From Phoronis australis (Eukaryota > Phoronida > Phoronidae): a DNA stretch of 56,774 nucleotides. A program made the translations under genes and the position numbers. The stretch spans positions 1,173,137 through 1,229,910 of the forward strand of contig NMRA01000047.1 in NCBI GenBank assembly GCA_002633005.1, in the 5' to 3' direction. Shown here one piece after another: positions 36,207-47,215 of this stretch; positions within the stretch are counted from its first letter, which is position 1; the number at the start of each line of letters is the position of its first letter. Below the pieces are notes generated by a model. That model made no database searches. It was not told the origin of the DNA and worked only from the letters and a program-made list of their open reading frames with translations.

Positions 36207-36643
36207 TGTTGTTGATATCCCATGTGTTTCCGGTTTGGCTGGCACGCCATCTGGTGAACCCTCGAGTGAGTTCTTGAACTGTGACTTGATCTTCACACAC
36301 GTCTTCTACGGACTTGTTATCTTATTCATTATCGGGCTGCTCAGTGGTAGTGCATAGGTGAAAGGTGATTGATGGTACACTGTTCAAAGACAGAACGTCT
36401 CACATGATGACTAAAGATACGGTGGTCGTTTTACTTCGAATCTGATGATAATCTAAAGCCCACCTGATCTCTGCCACCATGTTTGTGCCATAGTTGAACT
36501 TGACATGGGAAACCCTGGTGCTGAGATTTAGTTAAGAGGGACTTAGCTGTTTGTTTATAGGCCAACTGGAATTGGCACATCTGCAAACGTGTGGTTTTGC
36601 AACGGACAAGCAACTGGAGAATTTATTTCCTCAAATTGCTGAC
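36207..36643. promoter_or_regulatory. Divergent intergenic region between EXD1 and GALC
   Basis: The start codons of EXD1 (minus) and GALC (plus) are 438 bp apart and point away from each other, the geometry of a bidirectional promoter. No TATA box was recognised. The region also contains a possible splice acceptor (TTTGTTTATAG, ending 36560) before GALC, so the GALC 5' UTR may be spliced. Confidence 0.55.
36479..36493 (+). other. Upstream ORF of four codons with optimal Kozak context
   Basis: GCCACCATG is followed by TTT GTG CCA TAG. This is a textbook initiation context 165 bp upstream of the chosen GALC ATG. If it is in the mature 5' UTR it could limit GALC translation; if the acceptor ending at 36560 is used it could be spliced away. 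Confidence 0.4.
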
Positions 36644-38662
36644 ATGATGCTGAAAAATAGTGCTTTTACTGTATTGTTGATTGCATGGCAAATCCAAGAC
36701 ACTTTCTGTGATGAGGTGCTGATTATTGATGACTCACAAGGACTTGGACGTCAGTTCAATGGGATTGGAGCAATAAGCGGGGGAGGAGCCACATCAAAAC
36801 TTTTAATGAACTATCCTGAAAAGGAGCGGAATGAAATCCTGGATTACCTATTCAAACCAAACTTTGCTGCCTCATTGCATTTATTAAAAGTTGAAATTGG
36901 TGGAGATGCCCAAAGCACAGAGGGCACTGAAGCTTCTCACATGCATGTTTTTTGGGAAGAAAACTACCAGAGAGGTTATGAATGGTGGCTCATGAAAGAG
37001 GCAAAGAAGCGAAATCCAGCTATTAAACTGTATGCCTTGCCATGGGCTTTTCCTGGTTGGGTTGGGAAGGGACGTGGAAACCCTTACAAGTATAGGGATC
37101 TGACTGCTATGTATGTGCTTAAATGGATAATTGGAGCCAAGGAGCACCATAATTTAACCATTGACTATGTAGGTATTTGGAACGAAAAAGAGTATGATGT
37201 TGATTATATTTTGTTGTTGCGACAACTTCTAAATAAGAATGGATTTGATCACATTAAAATAGTTGCTGCTGATGGGCACTGGGAAGGTATTGTCAGTGAC
37301 ATTGGTAAAAATGAAACTCTTGCTCACTCGGTGGACTTTATTGGAGCACATTATCCTGGTACCAAGAGTACTCCAGATGCTGTCAAAACTGGTATACCCT
37401 TGTGGGCCTCTGAAGATTATAGCACTGTTGATGACAATGTTGGTGCTGGATGCTGGGCAAGACTTTTGAACCAGAACTATCTAAATGGCATGATGACTGG
37501 GACTATAGCTTGGAACCTGATCGCTGCATATTACCGCAAACTGCCATTTGGTCGCGCTGGATTGATGACAGCGGAGCAGCCATGGAGTGGCTATTATGTT
37601 GTGAGCAATCCAATATGGGTAACCGCTCACACTACACAATTTACACAGCCTGGATGGTATTATCTCAAGCATAGTTATGGAGTTGGTCGTTTGCCTAAGG
37701 GAGGTTCATATGCATCTCTTGTAAGCCCTGACAAGAAAGATTTTACTTTAATCATTGAAACTATGTCACATGACCACTCCATATGTGTGCGTCCATTTCT
37801 ACCATCTTATGATGTTCAGAAGCAGAATGTTACATTCAAATTGAAAGGTTCTTTGGCATCTTCTGTTGATACACTTTATATATGGCACAGTCAACTTAAC
37901 TATGGTGAAAAAGTTAACAAAACTGTCATGTTTAAAAAAGCTGTTCCTGGACCAGTCTACAATGGTACCTTTTCCCTTTTTCTAGACATTGATAGTATTG
38001 TTACTGTGACTACTGTTGCCACTGGCAACAAAGGCATGCACGAGGAGCCCCCATCACCAAAAGACTTCCCATTGCCTTACCATGACAACTTTGAAGTTTA
38101 CCCTTTGTTTTCCGAAGCCAACAATTTTGCTCAGCAAGTGGGTGCTTTTGAAATCCAGGAAGAAGGTGATGAAAGACACAATCATGTTTTACGTCAAATG
38201 GTACTTGAGGCACCGATTCATTGGTGTACGCCCATGGTTAACCCTGTGACACTTATTGGGAATATCGACTGGGCCAATGTTACTGTCCAAGCAGATGTAT
38301 TGGTTCCAAAAGTTAATGGTAGCAAAGGAGTGTTTATTGCAGCTAGACTCAACCTCGGCGGCTGCTTGACCTTTACACAACGTGGCATATATTTTGTCCT
38401 TTACCCAGGACTCGGCAAGTTCAATGTCTTTAGCGACCTCTCTGGAGTTCTACCTTTGAAAACGGGAGCTTTTGAGTCTAAACCAGATACGTGGTACACG
38501 ATGATTCTACGCGTTACTGAGCAAAGTACAAGCGGATACATAGATGGAAGAATGATGTTCTCTATTGAGACTCCAAAATACCCAAGGACTGGTTTTGTTG
38601 GTCTTGGCACTGAAATGTATGGATATGCGAACTTTGATAACTTTAGTGTTAGATCCAGCTAG
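36644..38662 (+). CDS. GALC: Galactocerebrosidase (GH59), single coding exon
   Basis: One uninterrupted 672-codon frame from the ATG at 36644, close to the usual GALC length. It starts with a signal peptide (MMLKNSAFTVLLIAWQIQDT) and runs collinearly through GLGRQFNGIGAISGGGATSK, FAASLHLLKVEIGGDAQST, GYEWWLMKEAKKRNPAIKLY, WAFPGW, YVGIWNEKEYD, LWASEDYST, TTQFTQPGWYYLK and the C-terminal lectin-like domain. Acid/base Glu181 (NEK) and nucleophile Glu257 (SED) are present, 76 residues apart as in human GALC. The enzyme removes galactose from galactosylceramide in lysosomes. The frame is open upstream to an ATG at 36551, but the signal peptide argues for 36644. The human gene has many introns; here there is none in the coding region, so intron loss or retroposition is likely. 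A canonical AATAAA is only found at 39591-39596. Confidence 0.95.
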   Translation: MMLKNSAFTVLLIAWQIQDTFCDEVLIIDDSQGLGRQFNGIGAISGGGATSKLLMNYPEKERNEILDYLFKPNFAASLHLLKVEIGGDAQSTEGTEASHMHVFWEENYQRGYEWWLMKEAKKRNPAIKLYALPWAFPGWVGKGRGNPYKYRDLTAMYVLKWIIGAKEHHNLTIDYVGIWNEKEYDVDYILLLRQLLNKNGFDHIKIVAADGHWEGIVSDIGKNETLAHSVDFIGAHYPGTKSTPDAVKTGIPLWASEDYSTVDDNVGAGCWARLLNQNYLNGMMTGTIAWNLIAAYYRKLPFGRAGLMTAEQPWSGYYVVSNPIWVTAHTTQFTQPGWYYLKHSYGVGRLPKGGSYASLVSPDKKDFTLIIETMSHDHSICVRPFLPSYDVQKQNVTFKLKGSLASSVDTLYIWHSQLNYGEKVNKTVMFKKAVPGPVYNGTFSLFLDIDSIVTVTTVATGNKGMHEEPPSPKDFPLPYHDNFEVYPLFSEANNFAQQVGAFEIQEEGDERHNHVLRQMVLEAPIHWCTPMVNPVTLIGNIDWANVTVQADVLVPKVNGSKGVFIAARLNLGGCLTFTQRGIYFVLYPGLGKFNVFSDLSGVLPLKTGAFESKPDTWYTMILRVTEQSTSGYIDGRMMFSIETPKYPRTGFVGLGTEMYGYANFDNFSVRSS

Positions 38663-38834
38663 TGTTCTGCTACTGATTATAGCGCGTATTCCATCATTCC
38701 ACCAGCTTTGGTTCTTCGCGTGTATATGTTCGACTCGAAGTAAAGTGTTCTGGTTCATGCGTACAGTTCTTTTAAGAAATTTACTGGAAGTCGTACGTTG
38801 AAAGAACAATGCACGGCGGCGCTGCACTAAAAAA

Positions 38835-38888
38835 GTGTGTGTGTGTGTGTGTGTGTGGGGGGGGGGGGGTGGGAGGATGTGGGGGGGG
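38835..38888. repeat. (GT)n tract followed by G-rich run
   Basis: About eleven GT steps are followed by a run of 13 or more G and a further broken G run. It lies about 170 bp after the GALC stop, within its likely 3' UTR or flank. The G blocks could form a quadruplex on the plus strand. Confidence 0.85.
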
Positions 38889-38974
38889 CTATAGCCCCCA
38901 GCCCCCTGTGGTGCACCGCCCATATACCATGGGTGGCGCAGCCCATGCAATGTTCGTTAACTGTGCTATATAAA

Positions 38975-39030
38975 GCTGTGGTGGAGAAAACTTGTTCTCA
39001 AAATGCGGGCACGTTATATCACGCTATTGC
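38975..39030. mobile_element. Foldback MITE family A, half copy
   Basis: GGTGGAGAAAACTTGTTCTC followed by AAAATGCGGGCACGTTATAT matches the right arm of family A. The left arm is missing. Confidence 0.5.
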
Positions 39031-42000
39031 TGTGAGGACACATGTCGACAGATAATAAGCATGTTTCATACTGACTGGTGCACTGACTAAAAAGTTTAAG
39101 TCCAATCGTTACGGATTACTACTAGAATGCACCGTAATTGCCGTTAACACGCCTAAATTATGAAAATTTATTGACAGAATCCCCCATCCACATACGAGTA
39201 CCACGATATCCCAGTGCCCACGGCCTGGGTAGACAGGTTCAGTAACTCTAGCACATCGCCAAAAAGCAAAATTTCGCGAGATTATGTGAGATATTGCCGT
39301 GTATTTCAAATGAGAACACGTGTTGGCGAAGTCCTAGCGTTCCAGATAAAATTTGCAACTGGGCATGCATAAACTTACTTTTGTGGTGAAAACTCGCAAG
39401 ACGCGTATATATTCGATTAAAGGAATATTTTCGGCGAGAAAAATGCTTTTCTCAGATCCCGGCCCTCAGCGTGTAATCAACTAAATCTGGAATCCCGGGT
39501 TCGTAGTCCAGTAACGCTCGATGAAGCCCTGGAAATCACGGGCCTGGATTTTAGCGGATGCCTAGCAGACGACAAGAATTGGCAATTTTCAATAAAACCA
39601 CAAAGACAACCGATGCTGTTGTTGTTATAGCGCTAGTCAAAGCTTAATAACTTTAAGTCCAAGACGTCTATCCCAGCCACCAATAATCCCCAAAATACGT
39701 TTTTCGGCTCTAAAACCGATAATGTTCTTTTAACGCGACTTATATTGATTCTAATTTGTATTATTGAAATGTCTGCTGTTGTATCTTTATAGGTTTTCCT
39801 GGATGTAAAACATGTTTTAAATGATTAACTTGACAAAAACTTATGACCCTGTACGAGCTCTACATATGTAGCTCAGTCATAATTATCGATCACGAAATGA
39901 AACTGAACTGAAATATCATTCCTGAACTAAAAAGTTGTGCTCTCTGACGAATACAACATCAATCATTTTACACTGAAAGACATTGGGCTTCCTATACGAA
40001 TGAGCGTTTTAGGTTTTGAACGCTGAAATTAAGGTTCAGTGATGTCACGCTCGCCCTCTAAATTTTAAACTACTTTTCTAATTTTGCATTCACCATGGTT
40101 AAAATTTGCAGACCTCAGGCCAAAGAAACAATAGTTGTACGAAGGCGTTTTTTTACTGTGTGTGGACCTTTGACGTGGGAGACTTGTTACAAATATTGCA
40201 TATTCCAGCACCGATTACGCCGACGCCACCCGAGCCGATTTTCCAATACATTACATATTTGAAATTAGAGAATGAATATCCCGGCCATGCATTTGTTAAC
40301 CGACGGCTGATCATTCAAAGCCCTCAACCCAACCTAGTTTAGCAAGGAGCGCCACATGCGTCAAAGCATGGCACCAAAACTGAGTGACAACAACTGGGTA
40401 ACTAAAATAAAAGTTGCGAACACCTACTATAATGTAAACGACCTTAGTTGACCAGTGAAGAAACACTTTTGAACCGTAAAGCTAATCGCAATGCGTGAAA
40501 CTGAAGACGTTTTGCGTCGGTTTATATTGAATTACTCGACTGATTTCCAAAGAATCTGTCATTTTTTGGAACTTTTAAAGATATACTTGCCGCATGCTTC
40601 CAGCTGTGCTAATATATGTCAGGAACAAAGCGACAATGCTATTTGAACATCATCTACGCTAAACGAAGTGTAGAACTTTGTTGTATTCATTGACAACAGG
40701 TAAATGTGAAAACAAAAGTCTGCAAATAGGTGACCTTTGCACTAATGGCGTACCTTGGGGCTCACTAGCCCCCATCATGTACTGTTATTCCCAAACACCA
40801 CGTCATGATAGTTACTGGACAGGGTTCAGTGATTTACAGGGGACCCTTTTCGACACAAAACTCTTTCTTAATTTGTCAATTTTCAACGCACTTCATATCC
40901 ACATCGTCGCTATATGTGTGTTTCTAACCAATTGGAAGTGTCTGTGTTATTTTTTTTCTGATTAATTTTCACATTACAATGAATTATAACAAAATGTTAG
41001 AAGAAAAATCCACTTTATGACTCAGGGTTGTTGATTTATTTGTGTTTAAGAAAAATTGTAAAAAATAATTTTAACCCAGTGAAACAGTACGAGAACAGGA
41101 ACATGTTGTCAACATTAGTACATCATTTGCAATAAAAGTTTTTAAATTGACAGAAACTTTTCGTTATCCTTTTGATGCCAGGAACAGATATCAATCTCGC
41201 GGAGTTAATATCGTTTTTACGGCCGAGGAACGCAGTTTTGGGCTTTTTATTGGATGGGAGAGACCTTATGACGTCATTATCTTTGACTAGCGTTATAAAT
41301 TACTGAAACCCGTTGTGGTTTTTGATTCCAAATCGCCAATTCTGCGTCGACAATCATGGCCCGGAATCAAGGCCAGAGACCTTTGAAAGGCCTGGAACGC
41401 GATAAACAGACTAAATTTTACCTGAAGACGCATATATACGGTTTGTAGAGATTAATCACTTTATTAGCATTTCAAGAAGGCAGAAATTCCATGAGGCAAT
41501 GAGAGTCATTATTTACCCCACGTCGCCATTGCTCGGTGCATGCCTACAATACACTCTTTCAAAGTGCTACTTTTCCGTATAGGTGGCGCTGTTTCAGAGG
41601 TATGCCCAATGGGATAACTATGGAAGACAGCAGGAAGAGATAACCAGGACTCAGGGGTTATATTTATCTCATTGAGTAGTGTCGTGCCCTCTCCATATAC
41701 ATAGCTGATTGCCGTGCACGGTGTTATTAAATGGTGGTGAACTGCTTCGTGTGATTTGACCTATTTCGTGTTCACCTACGCCTTGTTACAGAGTCAAAGG
41801 TCAACTCAATTTTTGCGTAGTTTTTATTTTCTAATGTTTAAAATAACTAGTGATACAATTACACCAGAATTTGAATAAAATCCAAATAATAACACCTTGA
41901 AGATTTTTTACTATTATATTTGGACCTTGGAATTTTGTACAGGCAGTGGTTGTGTAGTGGGAATCAACTCCCTTGGATGCCGGGAGTCCCAAAATGTGCC

Positions 42001-42146
42001 AATACCATTGGATTGTTTTTGAAACCGAAAGGAAAAGTTTCCGTAACACGTGATCTGATTTTATCTCCTAGAAACGAAAGCACTGAATAGGTTTCAACTT
42101 CCTTGTTTGCTCGACGACTCCATTAGTACACGGCAATTCTACCAGG
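39031..42146. other. Gene-free region between GALC and the papain-like gene
   Basis: No supported exon on either strand and no member of the repeat families described here. Short open frames have no splice context or recognisable protein. A poly(A) hexamer at 39591-39596 may belong to GALC. The 5' UTR of the next gene probably begins near its right edge. Confidence 0.5.
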
Positions 42147-43095
42147 ATGGGGGACCAGTTGAACCGTTCGAATCTTCGACAGCTCCTTGGAAGCGACGTC
42201 GTCAACATGCAGCGAGTTAGACGGCCGCTTGGTAATAACCAAGGAACCTATGGACCAGTGTCGCACTCTGGGGTAGTAGTTCAGACAAGCCAACCGGTTG
42301 GCGGCACGGACAGATGGCTCGTGCACAAAGGTGAGTTTCACGATAGGGCAGGAATGACTTGTGCAATAGTTTTCATGTCAATTCTGAAAAAATAATCTCC
42401 ACTTTAAAATTATAATATTTGCTAATTCGTTATCCTATTGACAGTTTTAGGTACTTGCGATACGTGCTGGTTGCTTCTAACATGATTGCCACCAATATTT
42501 TAAGCCGCCTGACTAATGCACGCATGTAGAGCCCACAACATATAGGTCCTCTTTGGAAACCAGACTCTCAGGTGTCCTAAGAGGAAAACCGACCAGCACA
42601 AGCTCTTGTCAAAGCAGCATATTTTAATTAAAGCATGTGTTATTTGCTGTTAAAAGAAAATACGAAATTTGCAATGGTTTATTACGGTATAATTTTGTTA
42701 ACAGACAGGCACTGCGATGTATACACACTATATAGACACGTAGACAGACACTCAGATCGAAAAGCGTATAGGTATGCAGAAGGCAAACACTTGGGCTTTT
42801 TAAGGGAGTGATATCGGTAGTATTTATCTCTGAACTACAGTATGACAATTAAAATGTTTTAGGAAAAGACTTCGGTAGTCAAGGACAGACAGTCGTCACC
42901 AAAGTTGGCCATATGAGCAGTCGATGGAAAAACGAGGGACCGACGCAGCCCGGAAACGGACGCACTGTTTCCGATCTTGTTAAAAAGGGGGGCCAAGATT
43001 ACAACGCACTGGTTAACAACTGTCACCACGCTGCCACGCGAATGATGTCAAATGAGAAGCCGCCCAAGACTGTACAGGGCGCTCCACGCAAATGA
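42147..43095 (+). CDS. Small protein with possible His/Asn-Cys papain-like (LRAT/NlpC-P60-type) signature
   Basis: Exons are 42147-42330 and 42863-43095 (GTGAGT donor, TTTTAG acceptor, phase 1); 138 residues. The first 35 residues are polar with no signal peptide. A His-led strand, GPVSHSGVVVQT (His40), is followed by DRWLVHKG, TVVTKVGHMSSRW and YNALVNNCHHAATRMM (Cys115). His before an Asn-Cys-His-containing helix is the order of circularly permuted papain-like folds such as LRAT and PPPDE. I infer such a fold, with His40 and Cys115 as possible catalytic pair, but do not recognise a named family. It could be an acyltransferase, a peptidase or inactive. A poly(A) signal lies 120 bp past the stop. 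No neighbour suggests a pathway. Confidence 0.75.
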
Positions 43096-43217
43096 TGTCC
43101 GGATAGGTCGAAGATGGTTTGGTTGAAATTTATGATACAACTGTAATTACAATCTCTGAAGACTGGTAATGAATTTTACCGAATGTACGCATATTACATC
43201 ACTTAATAATACATAAA

Positions 43218-43223
43218 AATAAA
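43218..43223 (+). promoter_or_regulatory. Poly(A) signal of the papain-like gene
   Basis: AATAAA 123 bp downstream of the stop codon, in AT-rich sequence. It supports a complete two-exon transcript. Confidence 0.6.
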
Positions 43224-43701
43224 CAGCAACCACCCAAAGTAGCTAAAAATGTTAAAGGAATTGATATCAATCATGCCCAGCATGTTTGTTTTTGAATTTC
43301 GTATGAACTGCAATCATAGCCCATTTGCGCGTATGGAAAAGGAGGGAGGGTAAGGGGTTTCAGTGGGGGAAAATTTTGCTGCCGAGGGCCATAATACAAA
43401 CACAGACTGCAACACGAGTCGATGGTTCTATATATATGAAGCCCATGGAAGGTATAAAAATGCCAAGATCTGGCAATTCATAATTCTTTGAAAACTTAGT
43501 AATATTTAGACAGATTTTGATATTTTGTATTGAAATGAATCAGAATTGCAACCGGGCTCTAAAAGCGTATGTCAATTACGATACTCACTCAGGCCACGTG
43601 ACCACGACTTGTACTGGACCCAGGGTGATGACACCATTTGTGCGCCAGCCAACACTAACAGACAGTGCTGTTCTTCACTGGAACTATTTATGGATATGTG
43701 G
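43224..43701. other. Spacer, no gene seen
   Basis: Short overlapping plus-strand frames near 43517-43731 have no recognised domain or splice support. A purine-rich patch (GGAAAAGGAGGGAGGG) occurs near 43335. Confidence 0.4.
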
Positions 43702-44542
43702 GAGTATCTGGTAAATGTGAGTCGATTTTGAACAAAAACATACCGTCGTGGTCGACATAAGCTAATTTATGATTAACTTTCAAAATTAAAGAGAAAAATG
43801 CAACAGTGAAATAACCGAATGCCACACCCCAGACGGTAGACGGCTTACCACTGCCGTAAATCAAACGGGAAGCTGAAACGTAAACATGCACAAAAATCAA
43901 CCGCTGCATACTTGCAATGTGGCCATCCGGAATAGCGGACGCAGGACTTCAGACACTCAGGCAGCTGAGCAAAAGGATTTATAATGCAACTTCAGAATTC
44001 ACTATGTAACATATCACAAATTAATTCTTAATTCTGAACGTTTGAGGATTGAATAAGGCCACAATACAGAGCATTATTTGTTACAAATATCTGTGACTCG
44101 TCTAATAGGCTAAATCAATGGTTCGCCTGCATGCGTATGACGTCAGCGCCAAGGCCTTGGTCAACATCACCATTCTCCAGGGTGCACTGATTGTTGCCAG
44201 CAGATAATCCTCCTTCACTTTCAACTTTCACATTTTGTACTTTCCTTCCTCTTACTGTTTCCACTTAAATAAAATCAAACTTTGTCAAATGTTCATAAGT
44301 TTTAACATTGTCTCAGTTTGTATTTTCACGACATGTCATATCAAAGTTTTTGGAATACTGAAAAATGAACCGTGCAACTAATATTTCAATAATATCAGTT
44401 TTCTGCTAAGAATTAGAATTATTAACAAAACGGATCCACCAGTTGACTGTTCGCTTTCATGAACTTGTCTTTAGAACAGCTGGTATTTTTTCTTTTTACC
44501 TGGTGTTACTTTTTGCCAAATCTCTTGTGGTTCTAGCAACGA
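43702..44542. repeat. Direct duplication, copy 1 (841 bp), ending at an N
   Basis: It begins GAGTATCTGGTAAATGTGAG and ends TTCTAGCAACGA immediately before the N at 44543. It is matched base for base by 44544-45357 except for a few substitutions and one indel of about 27 bp near 44505. A 73-residue minus-strand frame (43688-43909) is copied in both halves but unrecognised. Confidence 0.95.
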
Positions 44543-44543
44543 N

Positions 44544-45357
44544 GAGTATCTGGTAAATGTGAGTCGATTTTGAACAAAAACATACCGTCGTGGTCGACAT
44601 AAGCTAATTTATGATTAACTTTCAAAATTAAAGAGAAAAATGCAACAGTGAAATAACCGAATGCCACACCCCAGACGGTAGACGGCTTACCACTGCCGTA
44701 AATCAAACGGGAAGCTGAAACGTAAACATGCACAAAAATCAACCGCTGCATACTTGCAATGTGGCCATCCGGAATAGCGGACGCAGGACTTCAGACACTC
44801 AGGCAGCTGAGCAAAAGGATTTATAATGCAACTTCAGAATTCACTATGTAACATATCACAAATTAATTCTTAATTCTGAACGTTTGAGGATTGAATAAGG
44901 CCACAATACAGAGCATTATTTGTTACAAATATCTGTGACTCGTCTAATAGGCTAAATCAATGGTTCGCCTGCATGCGTATGACGTCAGCGCCAAGGCCTT
45001 GGTCAACATCACCATTCTCCAGGGTGCACTGATTGTTGCCAGCAGATAATCCTCCTTCACTTTCAACTTTCACATTTTGAACTTTCCTTCCTCTTACTGT
45101 TTCCACTTAAATAAAATCAAACTTTGTCAAATGCTCATAAGTTTTAACATTGTCTCAGTTTGTATTTTCACGACATGTCATATCAAAGTTTTTGGGATAC
45201 TGAAAAATGAACCGTGCAACTAATATTTCAATAATATCAGTTTTCTGTTAAGAATTAGAATTATTAACAAAACGGATCCACCAGTTGACTGTTCGCTTTC
45301 ATGAACTTGTCTTTAGAACAGCTGGTATTTTTTCTTTTTACCTGGTTCTAGCAACGA
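44544..45357. repeat. Direct duplication, copy 2 (814 bp), starting after the N
   Basis: Same sequence as 43702-44542, offset 842 bp. It lacks the TTTTTGCCAAATCTC-containing segment. Because copy 1 stops and copy 2 starts at the N, this looks like two haplotype contig ends placed side by side. Confidence 0.95.
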
Positions 45358-46378
45358 GTGTGGAAAAGAATTTATATGAACACGTGTTAGTGCGTAACTG
45401 CTTGTTTGTATCTGATTGGCTACTGGCTAAACGCTAGCGAAAACTGCATTTGACTGTACGCAAATGCATAAAACTGATTATACCGACCCGGGCGTATTTT
45501 TTGAAAGGGGGAGGGGCGTATTTTCCGAAACTATGCAAAGCATTTAGTGGTATCATTTAAATAAACAGGTCCTTTTTATTACATGTAATTGTATCTCACG
45601 GGTAAGAATTTGATTTTTCCGCACTTGTCGCAGAATGTGTTATTGTGTTTTGGCATCATTTTGGTTTAGTCGTTGTATTACATAACTTTCTGTTGTTGTT
45701 TACTACCACATTCTTAGAGTAGGGGAATAGTAACTTTGGCCTATTCCTATAACTGTTTGTTTGTGAGCATAGTGCATCCCTTATTTGTTCATCTTATTTG
45801 AGTGGTTAATTTGTGTTTCGCTAGGCTATGTGTATTATTTCACTTGTATTCAGTACAATTAGTTGTTTTCCCGCATTGAGAGTTGTTCTCCTCGTGTAAC
45901 GTTTGCAGTCTTCAATATACTGGTCAAGACTCATCCCTTGTTCTTTCCTACGAACCACCTCTGCTTACGTAACCAAACCCGGCACATTTTCCCGTACGCC
46001 ACAGTACTTATCTCTCATTCAACAAACACAGTTAAGTAAAACTGTCCTTCACACTCTTCTAATACGGTTGGTTACCAATCAAGTCACCCAATGCCTCATT
46101 AAATTCATTTGAGTGAAACCGCAGTCTCAAAACAGTGTTTCGCCAAAATAAAGCATTAGCCATTAAACTGAAATATATTACATACGTATTTTAGAACAAT
46201 CCACCAGCAAAACATACTAACAGTAATCGAAAATACGTGGATGCTTGTACGTTTTGAAATTTGTTTCGAAAATACGCCGATGATCGTACTTGATATGGGC
46301 ATGGTCTATGGGAAAATTTCGGTAGTTGTGTAACTTGGATGTGCTGGGACCACATATCTGTTCAAATCTTGTTGGCAT
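45358..46378. other. Spacer upstream of the orphan ORF, no gene seen
   Basis: AT-rich, with no recognised element. A 69-residue frame at 45903-46112 has no recognisable homology. The promoter and any 5' UTR exon of the following ORF would fall here. Confidence 0.4.
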
Positions 46379-46441
46379 TTGACGTGTACAGTTGGTGACG
46401 TCGAACTATTCGTGACGTATTCACTTTACAATTCTTGTGAA

Positions 46442-47215
46442 ATGAACCTAGGAATGGCTCACAGACTCATTCGAGACTTTACAAAAGTCACGATATTATG
46501 GTTTATAGGCTTTATTCGGCAAATTGTGCTGAGGACAAAAGATAAAGTAAACTCTGTCACCAGGAGATTTCTGTGCATTGGTAACAAAGATGCTTCCGCA
46601 AGCACGGCAATTGACAAATGGTTTGGAGACATATCTGACGCGTCCGAAAGTGTTCAGAAAGCAGACGTTGACACTAAATTAATGGAATCTTATGTCAGAT
46701 GTGTAACAGATCTGTGTTGCCTTCTTGTAATGGCATCACGCCGCAAAAAGGCAAACGCTGTCAGAAAATCAACGGCCTTCGCTGTTCAGGTCGGGAAAGA
46801 GCCAATTGGTGAACCTGATGATGGAGGAAAAAAAGAAGTGAAATTGGATGGTAAAAACAAACCAGACAACGTTGACGCTGTTCGACAGGAAGGCAGTCGA
46901 CCGTCAGATACCTTTGGGTTCGCTGATGATGGTGATGGTATGGAGAAAGTTCTGAAATCCGAAGTTAAAACAGTTGAAAGTCACCAATTAGAAGACGCCA
47001 CTACAATTTCGAAGCAACTTTACCCCATTTCCACAGAGAATGGTGTAATGGGGAAGAAGAATATCCAGGAAAAGACGGAGCTCCTAATTGTGGAGGCAGA
47101 GCCAATTGGAGATCGTATTGGCGAAGCAGTAGAGCAGCAGAGGCTACTAGTACAGGAGTTACTGGCAAGTGAAATTCCTATCATGGTGATTCTACGGATA
47201 AACCAAATGTTGTGA
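46442..47215 (+). CDS. Unrecognised single-exon protein, frame broken near the 3' end
   Basis: The ATG at 46442 (GAA before it) opens 257 codons; the frame is also open upstream to an ATG at 46379. The N-terminus has a possible membrane segment (VTILWFIGFIRQIVL), then VTDLCCLLVMASRRKKANAV, then a long charged, probably disordered part rich in Lys, Glu and Asp. After SEIPI the frame runs into a stop at 47213-47215. From 47173 another frame is open to 47370 with strongly basic, coding-like sequence (GIFKRLKSRFRRKKHKSED, then MCCSACEDENT). An indel or a 38-nt GT-AG segment (47186-47223) would link the two. AATAAA at 47537-47542 suggests a transcript. I do not recognise a family. Confidence 0.5.
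   Translation: MNLGMAHRLIRDFTKVTILWFIGFIRQIVLRTKDKVNSVTRRFLCIGNKDASASTAIDKWFGDISDASESVQKADVDTKLMESYVRCVTDLCCLLVMASRRKKANAVRKSTAFAVQVGKEPIGEPDDGGKKEVKLDGKNKPDNVDAVRQEGSRPSDTFGFADDGDGMEKVLKSEVKTVESHQLEDATTISKQLYPISTENGVMGKKNIQEKTELLIVEAEPIGDRIGEAVEQQRLLVQELLASEIPIMVILRINQML

Noticed and set aside
43688-43909. 73-codon minus-strand frame, repeated at 44533-44751
   Set aside because: It is hydrophobic and has an internal GTAAGC donor-like site, but no acceptor partner or recognised protein; present twice only because of the probable assembly duplication.
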